Below are positions 1 to 6,090 of a stretch of 9,892 bases of DNA, piece after piece. The notes beneath the pieces are model-generated. The model was not told the DNA's origin and made no database searches. It saw only the letters and a list, made by a program, of their open reading frames with translations. A program made the position numbers and the translations under genes. How positions within the stretch are numbered: position 1 is the stretch's first letter; each line of letters opens with the position of its first letter. Source of the DNA: an uncultured Eubacteriales bacterium (GTDB lineage Bacteria; Bacillota; Clostridia; Oscillospirales; Butyricicoccaceae); NCBI GenBank assembly GCA_934636325.1, contig CAKUAK010000111.1, positions 1 to 9,892 on the forward strand, written 5' to 3'.

Positions 1-714
1 GTCCTGCGGGGCGGCTGTGCCGTGCTGTAAGCCGTATCCGGCCGAGATGGTGTCATAATACATGCTGAAGGTTATCGTCGAATAGGGCGTACTGTAGATG
101 TCCGTGATATTCATCGTTATCGACGACAGGACACCCCACCAGAAGAAGGAGAGCTGAAGCAGGAAATATTCCATCCTGTGTCCCTTCATCATATCGCGGC
201 TGAGGTTGATGGCCTCGTTCGCCCCTATCGTCGGGTCGTCGGCCAGTATGCGGTAGGTCTGGCTGTATGAATAGGCCGCCATTATGCCCGGTATGATGAA
301 GAGCAGCGACCAGAGCATAATCCTTATGCCCATCAGGATATCGGCGATTATGACCCTTCCGGGGCGATAGAAGCCCTCGAGAAGATCGGCCGTCACGGCC
401 TCGTGGCCGCGGCTGGCCTTGAGGCAGTAAAAGGTATACCCGTAATCGAGCAGGCGGAATACGATGCCGATCAGCACCGACGCTATGCCGACGTAAAGGG
501 TCTGGGCCATTGTCAGGTTATCGAAATAATATTCCAGCCCGACGCCGTCGAAGTTCGAAAAATAACCGATCGACGTATAGGGCAGATTGGTCGCGCCGAC
601 AAACACCCTGTTGAACAGGAAGGGTATGACGCTGTATATCAGCGTGACGAGGAAGATGGTCGGGGAATACATCCCCAGCTTCTCCTTGGCGCGCATCTTG
701 TATTGTGTGAACAT
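1..714 (-). CDS. DUF975 family integral membrane protein (C-terminus cut by window edge)
   Basis: The reading frame starts at an ATG at 714-712 behind a strong AAAGGAGGA site (about 721-729) and stays open for 238 codons to the left edge, so the end is missing. Four hydrophobic segments are visible at about residues 18-36, 68-88, 124-150 and 183-202. The third carries the LLFIIPGIMAAYSY stretch, followed by TYRILADDPTIGANEAINLSRDMMKGHRMEYFLLQLSF. This order (hydrophobic block, IPGI-AYSY, ILADxP, EAIxxSRxMMxGHxxEYFxLxLSF) is the signature I associate with DUF975 of Firmicutes. The family has no established biochemical role. The residues near the edge (TAAPQD) look hydrophilic, so little may be missing. 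It lies 21 bases after the dehydrogenase gene and is probably the last visible member of that operon. I am sure of the family and do not know the function. Confidence 0.85.
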   Translation of the reverse strand, partial: MFTQYKMRAKEKLGMYSPTIFLVTLIYSVIPFLFNRVFVGATNLPYTSIGYFSNFDGVGLEYYFDNLTMAQTLYVGIASVLIGIVFRLLDYGYTFYCLKASRGHEAVTADLLEGFYRPGRVIIADILMGIRIMLWSLLFIIPGIMAAYSYSQTYRILADDPTIGANEAINLSRDMMKGHRMEYFLLQLSFFWWGVLSSITMNITDIYSTPYSTITFSMYYDTISAGYGLQHGTAAPQD

Positions 715-735
715 TTATATTCCTCCTTTAACAGA

Positions 736-1722
736 TCAGAGCTTTACCTCAAGGGGATTCTCGCGCCCGGCGGCAAAGTCGGCGGCGGCCTGAAAGGCGC
801 TGCCGATCATATGCTCGACCGACACTTCGGTATAGAAAGCCGTATGCGGGGTCATTATGACGTTGGGGAAGCTGCGCAGGATAGACAGCCAGCGGTTGGT
901 CAGCACCTCGCCCGCGCGGTTGCCCATATAGACATCGTTCTCGTTTTCCAGCACATCGAGGCCCGCGCCTCCAAGCCTGCCGTTTTCAAGGGCGTCGATA
1001 AGGGCGTCGTGGTCAATCAGCGTGCCTCGGGCGGTATTTATAACTATTGCCCCCGGCTTCATCTTTGCTATCGTATCGGCGTTTATAAGGTGGCGGTTCT
1101 TCTCGGTCGCGTTGACATGGAGAGTTACGACGTCGCTCCGGGCCAGCAGATCGTCGAAAGAGACATACTCGGCCATACCCTTTATCTTATCGGTCTGATA
1201 TACGTCATATGCCAGTATGCGGCATCCGAAGGCGTGGAGATTGCGGATGACCGTCTGGCCGATACGGCCCGTGCCGATGACGCCGACCGTGCAGGTCGAG
1301 ATGTCTCGTCCCATCTTTCCGGGCAGGGTGTAGTCCTGGACCTCGGCCCGCTTGATTATCTGGGGCATCTTGCGAAGGGTCATCATCATGAGCATGATGG
1401 CATAGTTGGCGACGGCGTCGGGGGGATAGCTTCCGTGGCTCAGGCGCATACCGAGGCGCTTTACCGGCTCCAGCGGTATATGGTCATAGCCGATGCTGCG
1501 GCAGACAAGGTACTTTACCCCCATTTCTGCCAGCCTTTCGATATACTCGGGCCTGACATCGGTGGGGCTTATGCTGGCTGCCCGGCAGCCTTCAGCAAGG
1601 CCGAGATTATCTTCGTTTATGGGTTTGCTGGTGTAAACATACTCAATGCCGTATTTCTCGGCGGCGGCGTCGCAATAAAGCTGCTCGTCGAAGGGGCGCA
1701 GCGAATAGAGTGCTAATTTCAT
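736..1722 (-). CDS. D-2-hydroxyacid dehydrogenase, VanH/D-lactate dehydrogenase type
   Basis: A complete 328-residue NAD-dependent dehydrogenase that most likely reduces pyruvate to D-lactate in the cytoplasm. The nucleotide-binding motif GTGRIG is at residues 150-155, with the ribose-binding Asp in AYD at 173. The catalytic triad positions of the family can be assigned: Arg232 in NTARG, Glu261 in DVLENE and His293 in TPHTAFYTE. The blocks CRSIGYDHI (74-82) and YPPDAVANYAIMLMMM (99-114) match the VanH/D-Ldh subgroup rather than phosphoglycerate or glycerate dehydrogenases. Length is normal. The ATG lies behind TAGGAGG, which overlaps the stop codon of the upstream YcxB-like gene (9-base gap), so translation is probably coupled. 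VanH proteins supply D-lactate for glycopeptide-resistant peptidoglycan, but no VanA-type ligase or VanX is nearby, so a fermentative or general 2-ketoacid reductase role is more likely. Substrate is inferred. Confidence 0.9.
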   Translation of the reverse strand: MKLALYSLRPFDEQLYCDAAAEKYGIEYVYTSKPINEDNLGLAEGCRAASISPTDVRPEYIERLAEMGVKYLVCRSIGYDHIPLEPVKRLGMRLSHGSYPPDAVANYAIMLMMMTLRKMPQIIKRAEVQDYTLPGKMGRDISTCTVGVIGTGRIGQTVIRNLHAFGCRILAYDVYQTDKIKGMAEYVSFDDLLARSDVVTLHVNATEKNRHLINADTIAKMKPGAIVINTARGTLIDHDALIDALENGRLGGAGLDVLENENDVYMGNRAGEVLTNRWLSILRSFPNVIMTPHTAFYTEVSVEHMIGSAFQAAADFAAGRENPLEVKL

Positions 1723-1731
1723 ATTATCCTC

Positions 1732-2283
1732 CTAAGCCTTTGTGACTATGACCGGTTCAAGGCCGGTCTTTTCGGTTATGAAGGCGCGAAAACCGTCGGC
1801 ATCGCCTTCGGTAAAGCTATCCTTGCGGATTATATCGGCCGACTGTTCGCTTATGAAAAGATAAAAGCGCTCGTCGTCCTCGTATATGCCCTTTACATCG
1901 CCGTAATTTCGGCGACGCTTGTTGCCTTGACGTGTCTCGGCATAGTGGTCTGGGTAAAACTCGAAGCCAATGCTGGCCCCCTGACCCTCATATGTGCGCC
2001 AGGTGCGCTTTCCGGCCATATCGTCGACCGGCAGCCAGAGAAGCAGGACACCGGCAAGCAGCATGAGCCCCTGGGGGATAAGGTCCTTTACGCCGCTGAC
2101 CCCGCCCTTTATCCCGGCATAGGTATTTATTGCGGCGGCGGCCAGCAATATGACACCGGCGGCGCGGGAGCATAACCGCGAGATCTTTGCCATGCCCCGC
2201 AGCTTTTCGTCTTTAAAGGTATAGGCCTTCATAAAGCCCATGATGTCCTCTTCCTTATACACGGCCTCGGCCCTGTATTCCAT
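1732..2283 (-). CDS. YcxB-like membrane protein of unknown function
   Basis: A 183-residue protein with a short hydrophilic N-terminus, two predicted membrane segments (about residues 41-58 and 69-85) and a C-terminal soluble domain (about 98-175). The pattern Y-x-D-V-K-G-I-Y-E-D-D-E-R-F-Y-L-F, then IIRKDSF and FRAFITEKTGL, fits the YcxB-like family, in which a PH-like fold follows two transmembrane helices. Function in this family is unknown. I chose the ATG at 2283 because the N-terminal YKEEDIMGFMKAYTFK block resembles family N-termini and a GGGAAGG site lies upstream. An ATG at 2241 (residue 15) behind GGAAGAGG is a possible alternative. It is the first gene after the promoter at 2328-2356 and its stop codon overlaps the ribosome binding site of the dehydrogenase, indicating co-expression. 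Family call is moderate, gene call is strong. Confidence 0.78.
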   Translation of the reverse strand: MEYRAEAVYKEEDIMGFMKAYTFKDEKLRGMAKISRLCSRAAGVILLAAAAINTYAGIKGGVSGVKDLIPQGLMLLAGVLLLWLPVDDMAGKRTWRTYEGQGASIGFEFYPDHYAETRQGNKRRRNYGDVKGIYEDDERFYLFISEQSADIIRKDSFTEGDADGFRAFITEKTGLEPVIVTKA

Positions 2284-2327
2284 ATGATCCGTCCTTCCCT
2301 CGGCCCCTGCGGGCTGAATGTGACACC

Positions 2328-2356
2328 ATTATATCACGCGCCGCCCGATGCGTAAA
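2328..2356 (-). promoter_or_regulatory. Extended -10 vegetative promoter for the YcxB-like/dehydrogenase/DUF975 operon
   Basis: Read on the minus strand, TATAAT (2333-2328) is preceded by TGA, giving an extended -10. A TTTACG element (2356-2351), matching four of six consensus -35 positions, lies at the ideal 17-base spacing. Transcription would start near 2321, leaving a leader of about 38 bases before the ATG at 2283. It sits just downstream of the terminator of the preceding operon, which supports an independent transcription unit. Confidence 0.75.
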
Positions 2357-2390
2357 TAAATATAAAAAAGATATGCCGAAAGACATGGAA

Positions 2391-2419
2391 AAGCCCCGGA
2401 GCGGTATGCTCCGGGGCTT
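2391..2419 (-). terminator. Rho-independent terminator of the oxaloacetate decarboxylase operon
   Basis: A perfect 12-bp inverted repeat (arms 2391-2402 and 2408-2419, AAGCCCCGGAGC and its complement) encloses a 5-base loop. On the minus strand the stem ends in GGCTTTT, a short U tract, 18 bases after the oadB stop codon (TAA at 2440-2438). The plus-strand side also ends in TTT, so weak bidirectional action is possible, though no plus-strand gene ends here. Confidence 0.88.
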
Positions 2420-2437
2420 TGAGATATCAGCTGTATC

Positions 2438-3622
2438 TTACCTGAAGATGGTCAGAAGGAAGCCGGCCGCGACAGCCGAGCCGATAACGCCGGCCACATT
2501 GGGGCCCATGGCGTGCATCAGCAGGAAGTTCGACGGATTGGCCTTCTGGCCCTCGACCTGCGAAACGCGGGCGGCCATGGGGACGGCAGAAACGCCGGCC
2601 GAGCCGATGAGGGGGTTGACCTTGCCGCCGGTCAGCTTATACATAAGCTTGCCGAGCAGCAGTCCGCCGACCGTCGAGAAGCTGAAGGCCAGCAATCCCA
2701 GAACGACGATCTTTATGGTCGACCATGTCAGGAAGCGGCCTGCCACCGTCGTTGCGCCGACGCTGAGGCCGAGGAATATCGTGACGATGTTCATCAGGGC
2801 GTTCTGTGCGGTATCGGACAGACGGTCGACAACGCCGCACTCTTTAAAGAGGTTGCCCAGCATAAGGCAGCCGATCAGCGGGGCTGTATCGGGCAGCAGC
2901 AGGATAACGAAGATGGTGACGACGATGGGGAACACGATCTTCTCTTTCTTGGAGACCGTGCGAAGCTGATCCATCTTGGTCTCTCTCTCCTTCTGGGTCG
3001 TGACGAGACGCATAAGAGGGGGCTGGATCAGCGGGATCAGGGCCATGTATGAATAGGCCGCGATGGCTATCGCACCCAGCAGCTCGGGGGCAAGACGGGA
3101 GGTCAGCAGGATGGCCGTCGGGCCGTCGGCGCCGCCGATGATGCCGATCGAGGCCGCCTGGGGACCGGTGAAGCCGAGGACGACGGCCAGCAGGAAGGCG
3201 CAGTAGATGCCCAGCTGGGCGGCAGCGCCGAGCAGCAGGCTCTTGGGGTTGGCGATCAGCGGACCGAAGTCGGTCATGGCGCCGACGCCCAGGAAGATGA
3301 GGGACGGATATATACCGGCCTTTACGCCGATATAGAGGATATCAAGAAATCCGCCTTCGGCAAAAACGTCGGCGAAGGTCTTGGTATGATTCATGACCTC
3401 GTCCCACAGCTCAGGATGGTATACGTTTGCGCCCGGCAGGTTGGTCAGCAGCATGCCGAAGGCGATGCCGACCAGCAGCAGGGGCTCGAATTTCTTTACG
3501 ATGCCCAGATAGAGCAGGCCGCAGGCGACGATTATCATTATCAGCTGCCTGGGGTCATCGAACAGACCGGCAAAGCCGGAACTGGCCCATATGCTGGACA
3601 TGGTATCAACAACAACACTCAT
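2438..3622 (-). CDS. oadB: Sodium-translocating oxaloacetate decarboxylase, beta subunit
   Basis: A complete 394-residue, strongly hydrophobic polytopic membrane protein of the OadB/GcdB/MmdB family. It decarboxylates carboxybiotin and couples this to sodium export across the cytoplasmic membrane. Residues known to be essential in Klebsiella OadB all have counterparts at a constant offset of 37: Asp166 in GGADGPT (D203), Tyr192 (Y229), Asn336 (N373), Gly340 (G377), Ser345 (S382) and Arg352 (R389). The C-terminal [18 protein letters not shown] and [18 protein letters not shown] blocks are canonical. The ATG at 3622 follows an AAGGAGGG site that overlaps the TAA of the biotin-carrier gene, so the two are probably translationally coupled. 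It is the last gene of the operon and is followed by the terminator at 2391-2419. Family is certain. Oxaloacetate specificity comes from the OadA-type partner gene, since beta subunits are shared with glutaconyl- and methylmalonyl-CoA decarboxylases. Confidence 0.96.
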   Translation of the reverse strand: MSVVVDTMSSIWASSGFAGLFDDPRQLIMIIVACGLLYLGIVKKFEPLLLVGIAFGMLLTNLPGANVYHPELWDEVMNHTKTFADVFAEGGFLDILYIGVKAGIYPSLIFLGVGAMTDFGPLIANPKSLLLGAAAQLGIYCAFLLAVVLGFTGPQAASIGIIGGADGPTAILLTSRLAPELLGAIAIAAYSYMALIPLIQPPLMRLVTTQKERETKMDQLRTVSKKEKIVFPIVVTIFVILLLPDTAPLIGCLMLGNLFKECGVVDRLSDTAQNALMNIVTIFLGLSVGATTVAGRFLTWSTIKIVVLGLLAFSFSTVGGLLLGKLMYKLTGGKVNPLIGSAGVSAVPMAARVSQVEGQKANPSNFLLMHAMGPNVAGVIGSAVAAGFLLTIFR

Positions 3623-3634
3623 GTGACGCCCTCC

Positions 3635-4060
3635 TTATTTCAGGACGACAAGAGCTGCGCCGGTATCAACGTTAGCTCCCTTGGTTGTGACGACCTGAGC
3701 GACGGTGGCGTCATGAGGCGCGACGATCTCGTTCTCCATCTTCATGGCTTCGAGGATGCAGAGGATCTCGCCCTTCTTGACGGCCTGGCCCTCGGATACC
3801 TTGACGGCGATGATGACGCCGGGCATCGGGGAGGCAATGACCTCGCCGGCGGCAACGGCGGCAGGTGCAGCCGGAGCAGCTGCGGGTGCGGGGGCAGGGG
3901 CTGCTGCGGGAGCTGCGGGAGCTGCGGCAGCAGGAGCGGGAGCGGCCGCCGGGGCGGGTGCCGCGGGTGCAACGGCCTGATATTCGTCGATGAGCATAGC
4001 CTGGCCGCGCTCGACCTCTACCTCATAGGTAGTACCGTTAAGGGTAACTTTATATTTCAT
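3635..4060 (-). CDS. Biotin carboxyl carrier subunit of the decarboxylase
   Basis: A 141-residue stand-alone biotin carrier that shuttles the carboxyl group from the OadA carboxyltransferase to OadB. The N-terminus (MKYKVTLNGTTYEVEVERG) is a small beta-rich segment. Residues about 29-70 form a Pro/Ala-only flexible linker, and residues about 72-141 are the biotinyl domain with PMPG and the attachment motif EAMKM, in which Lys107 is the predicted biotinylated residue. I chose the ATG at 4060, with AGAGGTG seven bases upstream. A GTG three codons earlier (4069) is in frame but lies inside that ribosome binding site. In classical enterobacterial OadA this domain is fused to the carboxyltransferase; here it is separate and encoded between oadG and oadB. 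A lipoyl role is unlikely given EAMKM and the neighbours. Confidence 0.93.
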   Translation of the reverse strand: MKYKVTLNGTTYEVEVERGQAMLIDEYQAVAPAAPAPAAAPAPAAAAPAAPAAAPAPAPAAAPAAPAAVAAGEVIASPMPGVIIAVKVSEGQAVKKGEILCILEAMKMENEIVAPHDATVAQVVTTKGANVDTGAALVVLK

Positions 4061-4075
4061 ATGTAACACCTCTGA

Positions 4076-4402
4076 TTATATTTCTCTGATGCTGATAAAG
4101 CGCAGCTCGTTTATCGGCGCGCCAAGCTCGTCGGCCACGATGGCCATTATCATAGCCGCTGTTTTGGGCTCGACCGAATGGAGGTCGATGCTTCCGGCCG
4201 AACCGGGGGCGACAGCCTTGGGAACGGCGGGAGCGGCGGCAGGCGTGGGCGCTGCCGCGGCCTTGGGGGCGGCGGGTGCTTTCTTCTCTTCAAGGACCTT
4301 TCCCATGACTTTAATGATGGCCATCAGGATGATGAGCATCAGAAAGACGACGGCAAGACCGAGAACAGAATAGCCGAGGGTCTCAGGTATTCCGATCTTC
4401 AT
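4076..4402 (-). CDS. oadG: Sodium-pump decarboxylase gamma subunit (OadG family)
   Basis: A 108-residue small membrane subunit that anchors and assembles the decarboxylase complex. One transmembrane helix spans about residues 10-31. A Lys/Glu segment (KVMGKVLEEKK) and a Pro/Ala-rich linker (about 41-67) follow, then a conserved-looking C-terminal helix-turn segment (PKTAAMIMAIVADELGAPINELRFISIREI). This N-terminal helix plus Ala/Pro linker layout is typical of OadG proteins, whose sequences otherwise diverge strongly. The ATG at 4402 follows TAGGAGGGG, 11 bases after the oadA stop. Its stop lies 15 bases before the biotin-carrier start. The soluble tail, longer than a bare anchor, probably contacts OadA or the carrier. 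The call rests on layout and position as much as on sequence. Confidence 0.85.
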   Translation of the reverse strand: MKIGIPETLGYSVLGLAVVFLMLIILMAIIKVMGKVLEEKKAPAAPKAAAAPTPAAAPAVPKAVAPGSAGSIDLHSVEPKTAAMIMAIVADELGAPINELRFISIREI

Positions 4403-4413
4403 GCAAACCCCTC

Positions 4414-5790
4414 CTATGCCTTTTCGATGGTGTACTTAACGGTGTTCTTTTCTTTTTCGGCCCTGTTGGCAAGGAACTTTTCGGCTATCTGCGGGAAGGC
4501 GACATAGGAAAGGACATCCTCTTCGCACTTTGCAAGATCGCCGATCTCTGCCTTTGCGGCCTCGAGGCCGGGCTTGAGCAGGTCGGCATAGCGGCACTCG
4601 ACGACAGGCTCGTCACCGAGGACCTTCTTGCGCAGCTCCTCGTTGACCTGGCCGGGTGCGCGGCCGTATTCGCCGTGGAGATAGGCCTTGATCTCCTTAG
4701 AGACATTCTTATACCTCTCGCCGACAAGGACGTTGGTCGCGGCCTGGACGCCGACCATCTGGGAGGAAGGAGTTACCAGCGGGGGATAACCGAGGTCAGC
4801 CCTTACGCGGGGTACCTCCGCCAGAACCTCGGGCAGCCTGTCGAGGGCCTTCTGGGCCGTCAGCTGGGCGACGAGGTTGGAGAGCATTCCGCCGGGGACC
4901 TGATATACAAGGGCGTCGGTCTCTGTGTTCATAACGATGGGGTTGAGCAGGCCGGTCTTGATGGCCTCTGCCTTGATGGGCTTGAAGAAGTCGTTGATCT
5001 CCTTGAGCTTCTGCTCGTCAAGACCCGACTCGTATCCCATTTCCTTAAGGGTATAATGGAGAGACTCCGTGGGGGGCTGGGATGTGCCGCCGCTGAAGCA
5101 GGCGATGGCGGTGTCGATGGTGTCGGCACCGGCCTCGACAGCCTTCAGAAGGGTCATCGAGCCGAGGCCTGTGGTGGCGTGGGTGTGAATGACTACGGGG
5201 ATCTTCACAGCGGCCTTGACAGCCTTTGTCAGCTCATAGGAGACCTTGGGGGTCATGATTCCGGCCATATCCTTGATGCAGATCGAGTGGACGCCCATCT
5301 TTTCAAGGTCGCGGCTCAGCTGGACGAACATGTCTATGTTGTGGATGGGGCTGGTTGTATAGCAAAGTGTGCCCTGAACATGGGCGCCGGCCTTGATGGC
5401 CTCGTCGACGGCGACCTCGATGTTGCGCAGGTCGTTGAGGGCGTCGAAGATGCGGATGATGTCGATGCCGTTCTCGACGCTCTTGCGAACGAAGGCCCTT
5501 ACGACATCGTCGGGATAATGCTTATAGCCGAGGATATTCTGACCTCTCAGAAGCATCTGAAGCTTGGTGTTCTTACAGTGCTTTCTGATGGTGCGCAGTC
5601 TCTCCCAGGGATCCTCGTTGAGGTATCTGAGACAGGAATCGAAGGTGGCTCCGCCCCAGCACTCGATGGAGTAATAGCCGGCCTGATCCATGGTGTCAAG
5701 GATAGGCTCGAAATCCTTGATAGGCATACGGGTGGCTATCAGGGATTGGTTGCCATCTCTGATGACGGTCTCGGTAAAATTGATTTTCAT
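4414..5790 (-). CDS. oadA: Oxaloacetate decarboxylase alpha subunit, carboxyltransferase without fused biotin domain
   Basis: A complete 458-residue carboxyltransferase of the OadA / transcarboxylase 5S / pyruvate carboxylase CT family. It transfers the carboxyl group of oxaloacetate to biotin, releasing pyruvate, on the cytoplasmic side. The TIM-barrel domain shows RDGNQS with metal ligand Asp12, ECWGGATFDSCLRYL (43-57), LLRGQNILGY (80-89), the active-site Lys173 in CIKDMAG, and metal ligands His202 and His204 in HTHATTG. The C-terminal half contains the conserved QVPGGMLSN (297-305), LVTPSSQMVG (338-347) and GEYGRAPG (373-380) segments. It ends at about the point where classical OadA would continue into a linker and biotin domain, which is supplied by a separate gene two positions downstream. 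The ATG at 5790 follows AGAAGGAGAG. It is the first gene of the operon. Transcarboxylase function is possible, but the adjacent oadB favours the sodium pump. Confidence 0.95.
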   Translation of the reverse strand: MKINFTETVIRDGNQSLIATRMPIKDFEPILDTMDQAGYYSIECWGGATFDSCLRYLNEDPWERLRTIRKHCKNTKLQMLLRGQNILGYKHYPDDVVRAFVRKSVENGIDIIRIFDALNDLRNIEVAVDEAIKAGAHVQGTLCYTTSPIHNIDMFVQLSRDLEKMGVHSICIKDMAGIMTPKVSYELTKAVKAAVKIPVVIHTHATTGLGSMTLLKAVEAGADTIDTAIACFSGGTSQPPTESLHYTLKEMGYESGLDEQKLKEINDFFKPIKAEAIKTGLLNPIVMNTETDALVYQVPGGMLSNLVAQLTAQKALDRLPEVLAEVPRVRADLGYPPLVTPSSQMVGVQAATNVLVGERYKNVSKEIKAYLHGEYGRAPGQVNEELRKKVLGDEPVVECRYADLLKPGLEAAKAEIGDLAKCEEDVLSYVAFPQIAEKFLANRAEKEKNTVKYTIEKA

Positions 5791-5913
5791 GAGTTCTCTC
5801 CTTCTGATGAAAATTTTGATTTATCTGGAAAGCAGTTCACTCACCGCATCGGCCATATTTGAACGCAGCTTGATCGGCCCCCAACCAGCGCCGGGCAAAA
5901 CTCCAAACAAACC

Positions 5914-5929
5914 ATTCTTAATAAGAATA
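5914..5929 (-). promoter_or_regulatory. Candidate operator palindrome overlapping a weak oadA -10
   Basis: ATTCTTAATAAGAAT (5914-5928) is a perfect 7-1-7 inverted repeat. Read leftward, TGT-TATTCT (5932-5924) forms an extended -10 with four of six consensus positions, but the -35 at 17-base spacing (TTTCGC) is poor. A weak promoter covered by a symmetric site is typical of regulated metabolic operons. The spacing resembles Fur/PerR-type boxes, but the bases do not match a consensus I know, so the regulator is unknown. Confidence 0.4.
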
Positions 5930-5975
5930 ACATACTTCCGGCAAAAGCGAAAGCCCATTTTTCCCGTTACAGCGC

Positions 5976-5997
5976 ACATTTAACGCCATCTAAATGT
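5976..5997. repeat. Perfect 7-8-7 inverted repeat next to the ywiB promoter
   Basis: ACATTTA (5976-5982) and TAAATGT (5991-5997) are exact inverse copies separated by 8 bases, ending directly at the -35 hexamer (5998-6003) of the rightward promoter. A third ACATTT copy lies at 6009-6014 inside that promoter's spacer. This is compatible with binding of a dimeric regulator, but such AT-rich repeats can occur by chance. Confidence 0.4.
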
Positions 5998-6026
5998 TTT
6001 ACTTTTCTACATTTCTGTGATATAAT
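5998..6026 (+). promoter_or_regulatory. Extended -10 vegetative promoter for ywiB-argS
   Basis: TATAAT (6021-6026) is a perfect -10 preceded by TGA, an extended -10. TTTACT (5998-6003) is a four-of-six -35 at exactly 17 bases. The start point would be near 6033, giving a leader of about 58 bases before the ywiB ATG at 6091. The ten bases GTGATATAAT are identical to those of the leftward promoter at 2328-2337. Confidence 0.8.
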
Positions 6027-6038
6027 CCTTTGAAGAAT

Positions 6039-6067
6039 ACGCGCGCGGGGGATAATCCCCCCCGCGT
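6039..6067 (+). other. GC-rich hairpin in the ywiB leader
   Basis: Just after the predicted transcription start, CGCGGGGG (6044-6051) can pair with CCCCCGCG (6059-6066). ACGCG (6039-6043) can alternatively pair with CGCGT (6063-6067), giving a longer bulged stem. No U tract follows, so it is not an intrinsic terminator for the plus strand. It could stabilise the mRNA 5' end or limit access to the weak AAAGG site at 6073-6077. Function is unknown. Confidence 0.5.
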
Positions 6068-6090
6068 CACCGAAAGGCAGCACCACAGCC

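Larger units (their letters stand above)
5791..6090. other. Divergent 300-base intergenic control region between oadA and ywiB
   Basis: No convincing gene lies here. It is richer in A+T than its surroundings, especially 5895-6035. The right third holds a strong rightward promoter, an inverted repeat abutting its -35 and a GC-rich leader hairpin, each listed separately. The middle holds a 15-bp palindrome overlapping a weak leftward -10. If that leftward start is correct, oadA has a leader of roughly 125 bases. Within it I see only a weak imperfect stem (GTTCA at 5835-5839 with TGAAC at 5860-5864) and no riboswitch or T-box signature that I recognise. Confidence 0.7.

Noticed and set aside
403..1716. 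437-codon plus-strand open frame opposite the dehydrogenase
   Set aside because: It is antisense to a gene with clear catalytic motifs, has no ribosome binding site or recognisable domain, and its composition is that of a reverse-complement shadow at this GC content.
736..1722. Part of a vancomycin-resistance (van) cluster
   Set aside because: The dehydrogenase resembles VanH, but there is no D-Ala-D-Lac ligase, VanX or two-component system in the visible neighbourhood.
3840..3972. Tandem repeat or microsatellite
   Set aside because: The GC-rich run encodes the Ala/Pro linker of the biotin carrier with mixed codons and has no constant repeat unit.
4675..5862. 395-codon plus-strand open frame opposite oadA
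   Set aside because: Antisense to the conserved carboxyltransferase. It reads as a Gly/Asp/Leu-rich artefact and has no start signal.
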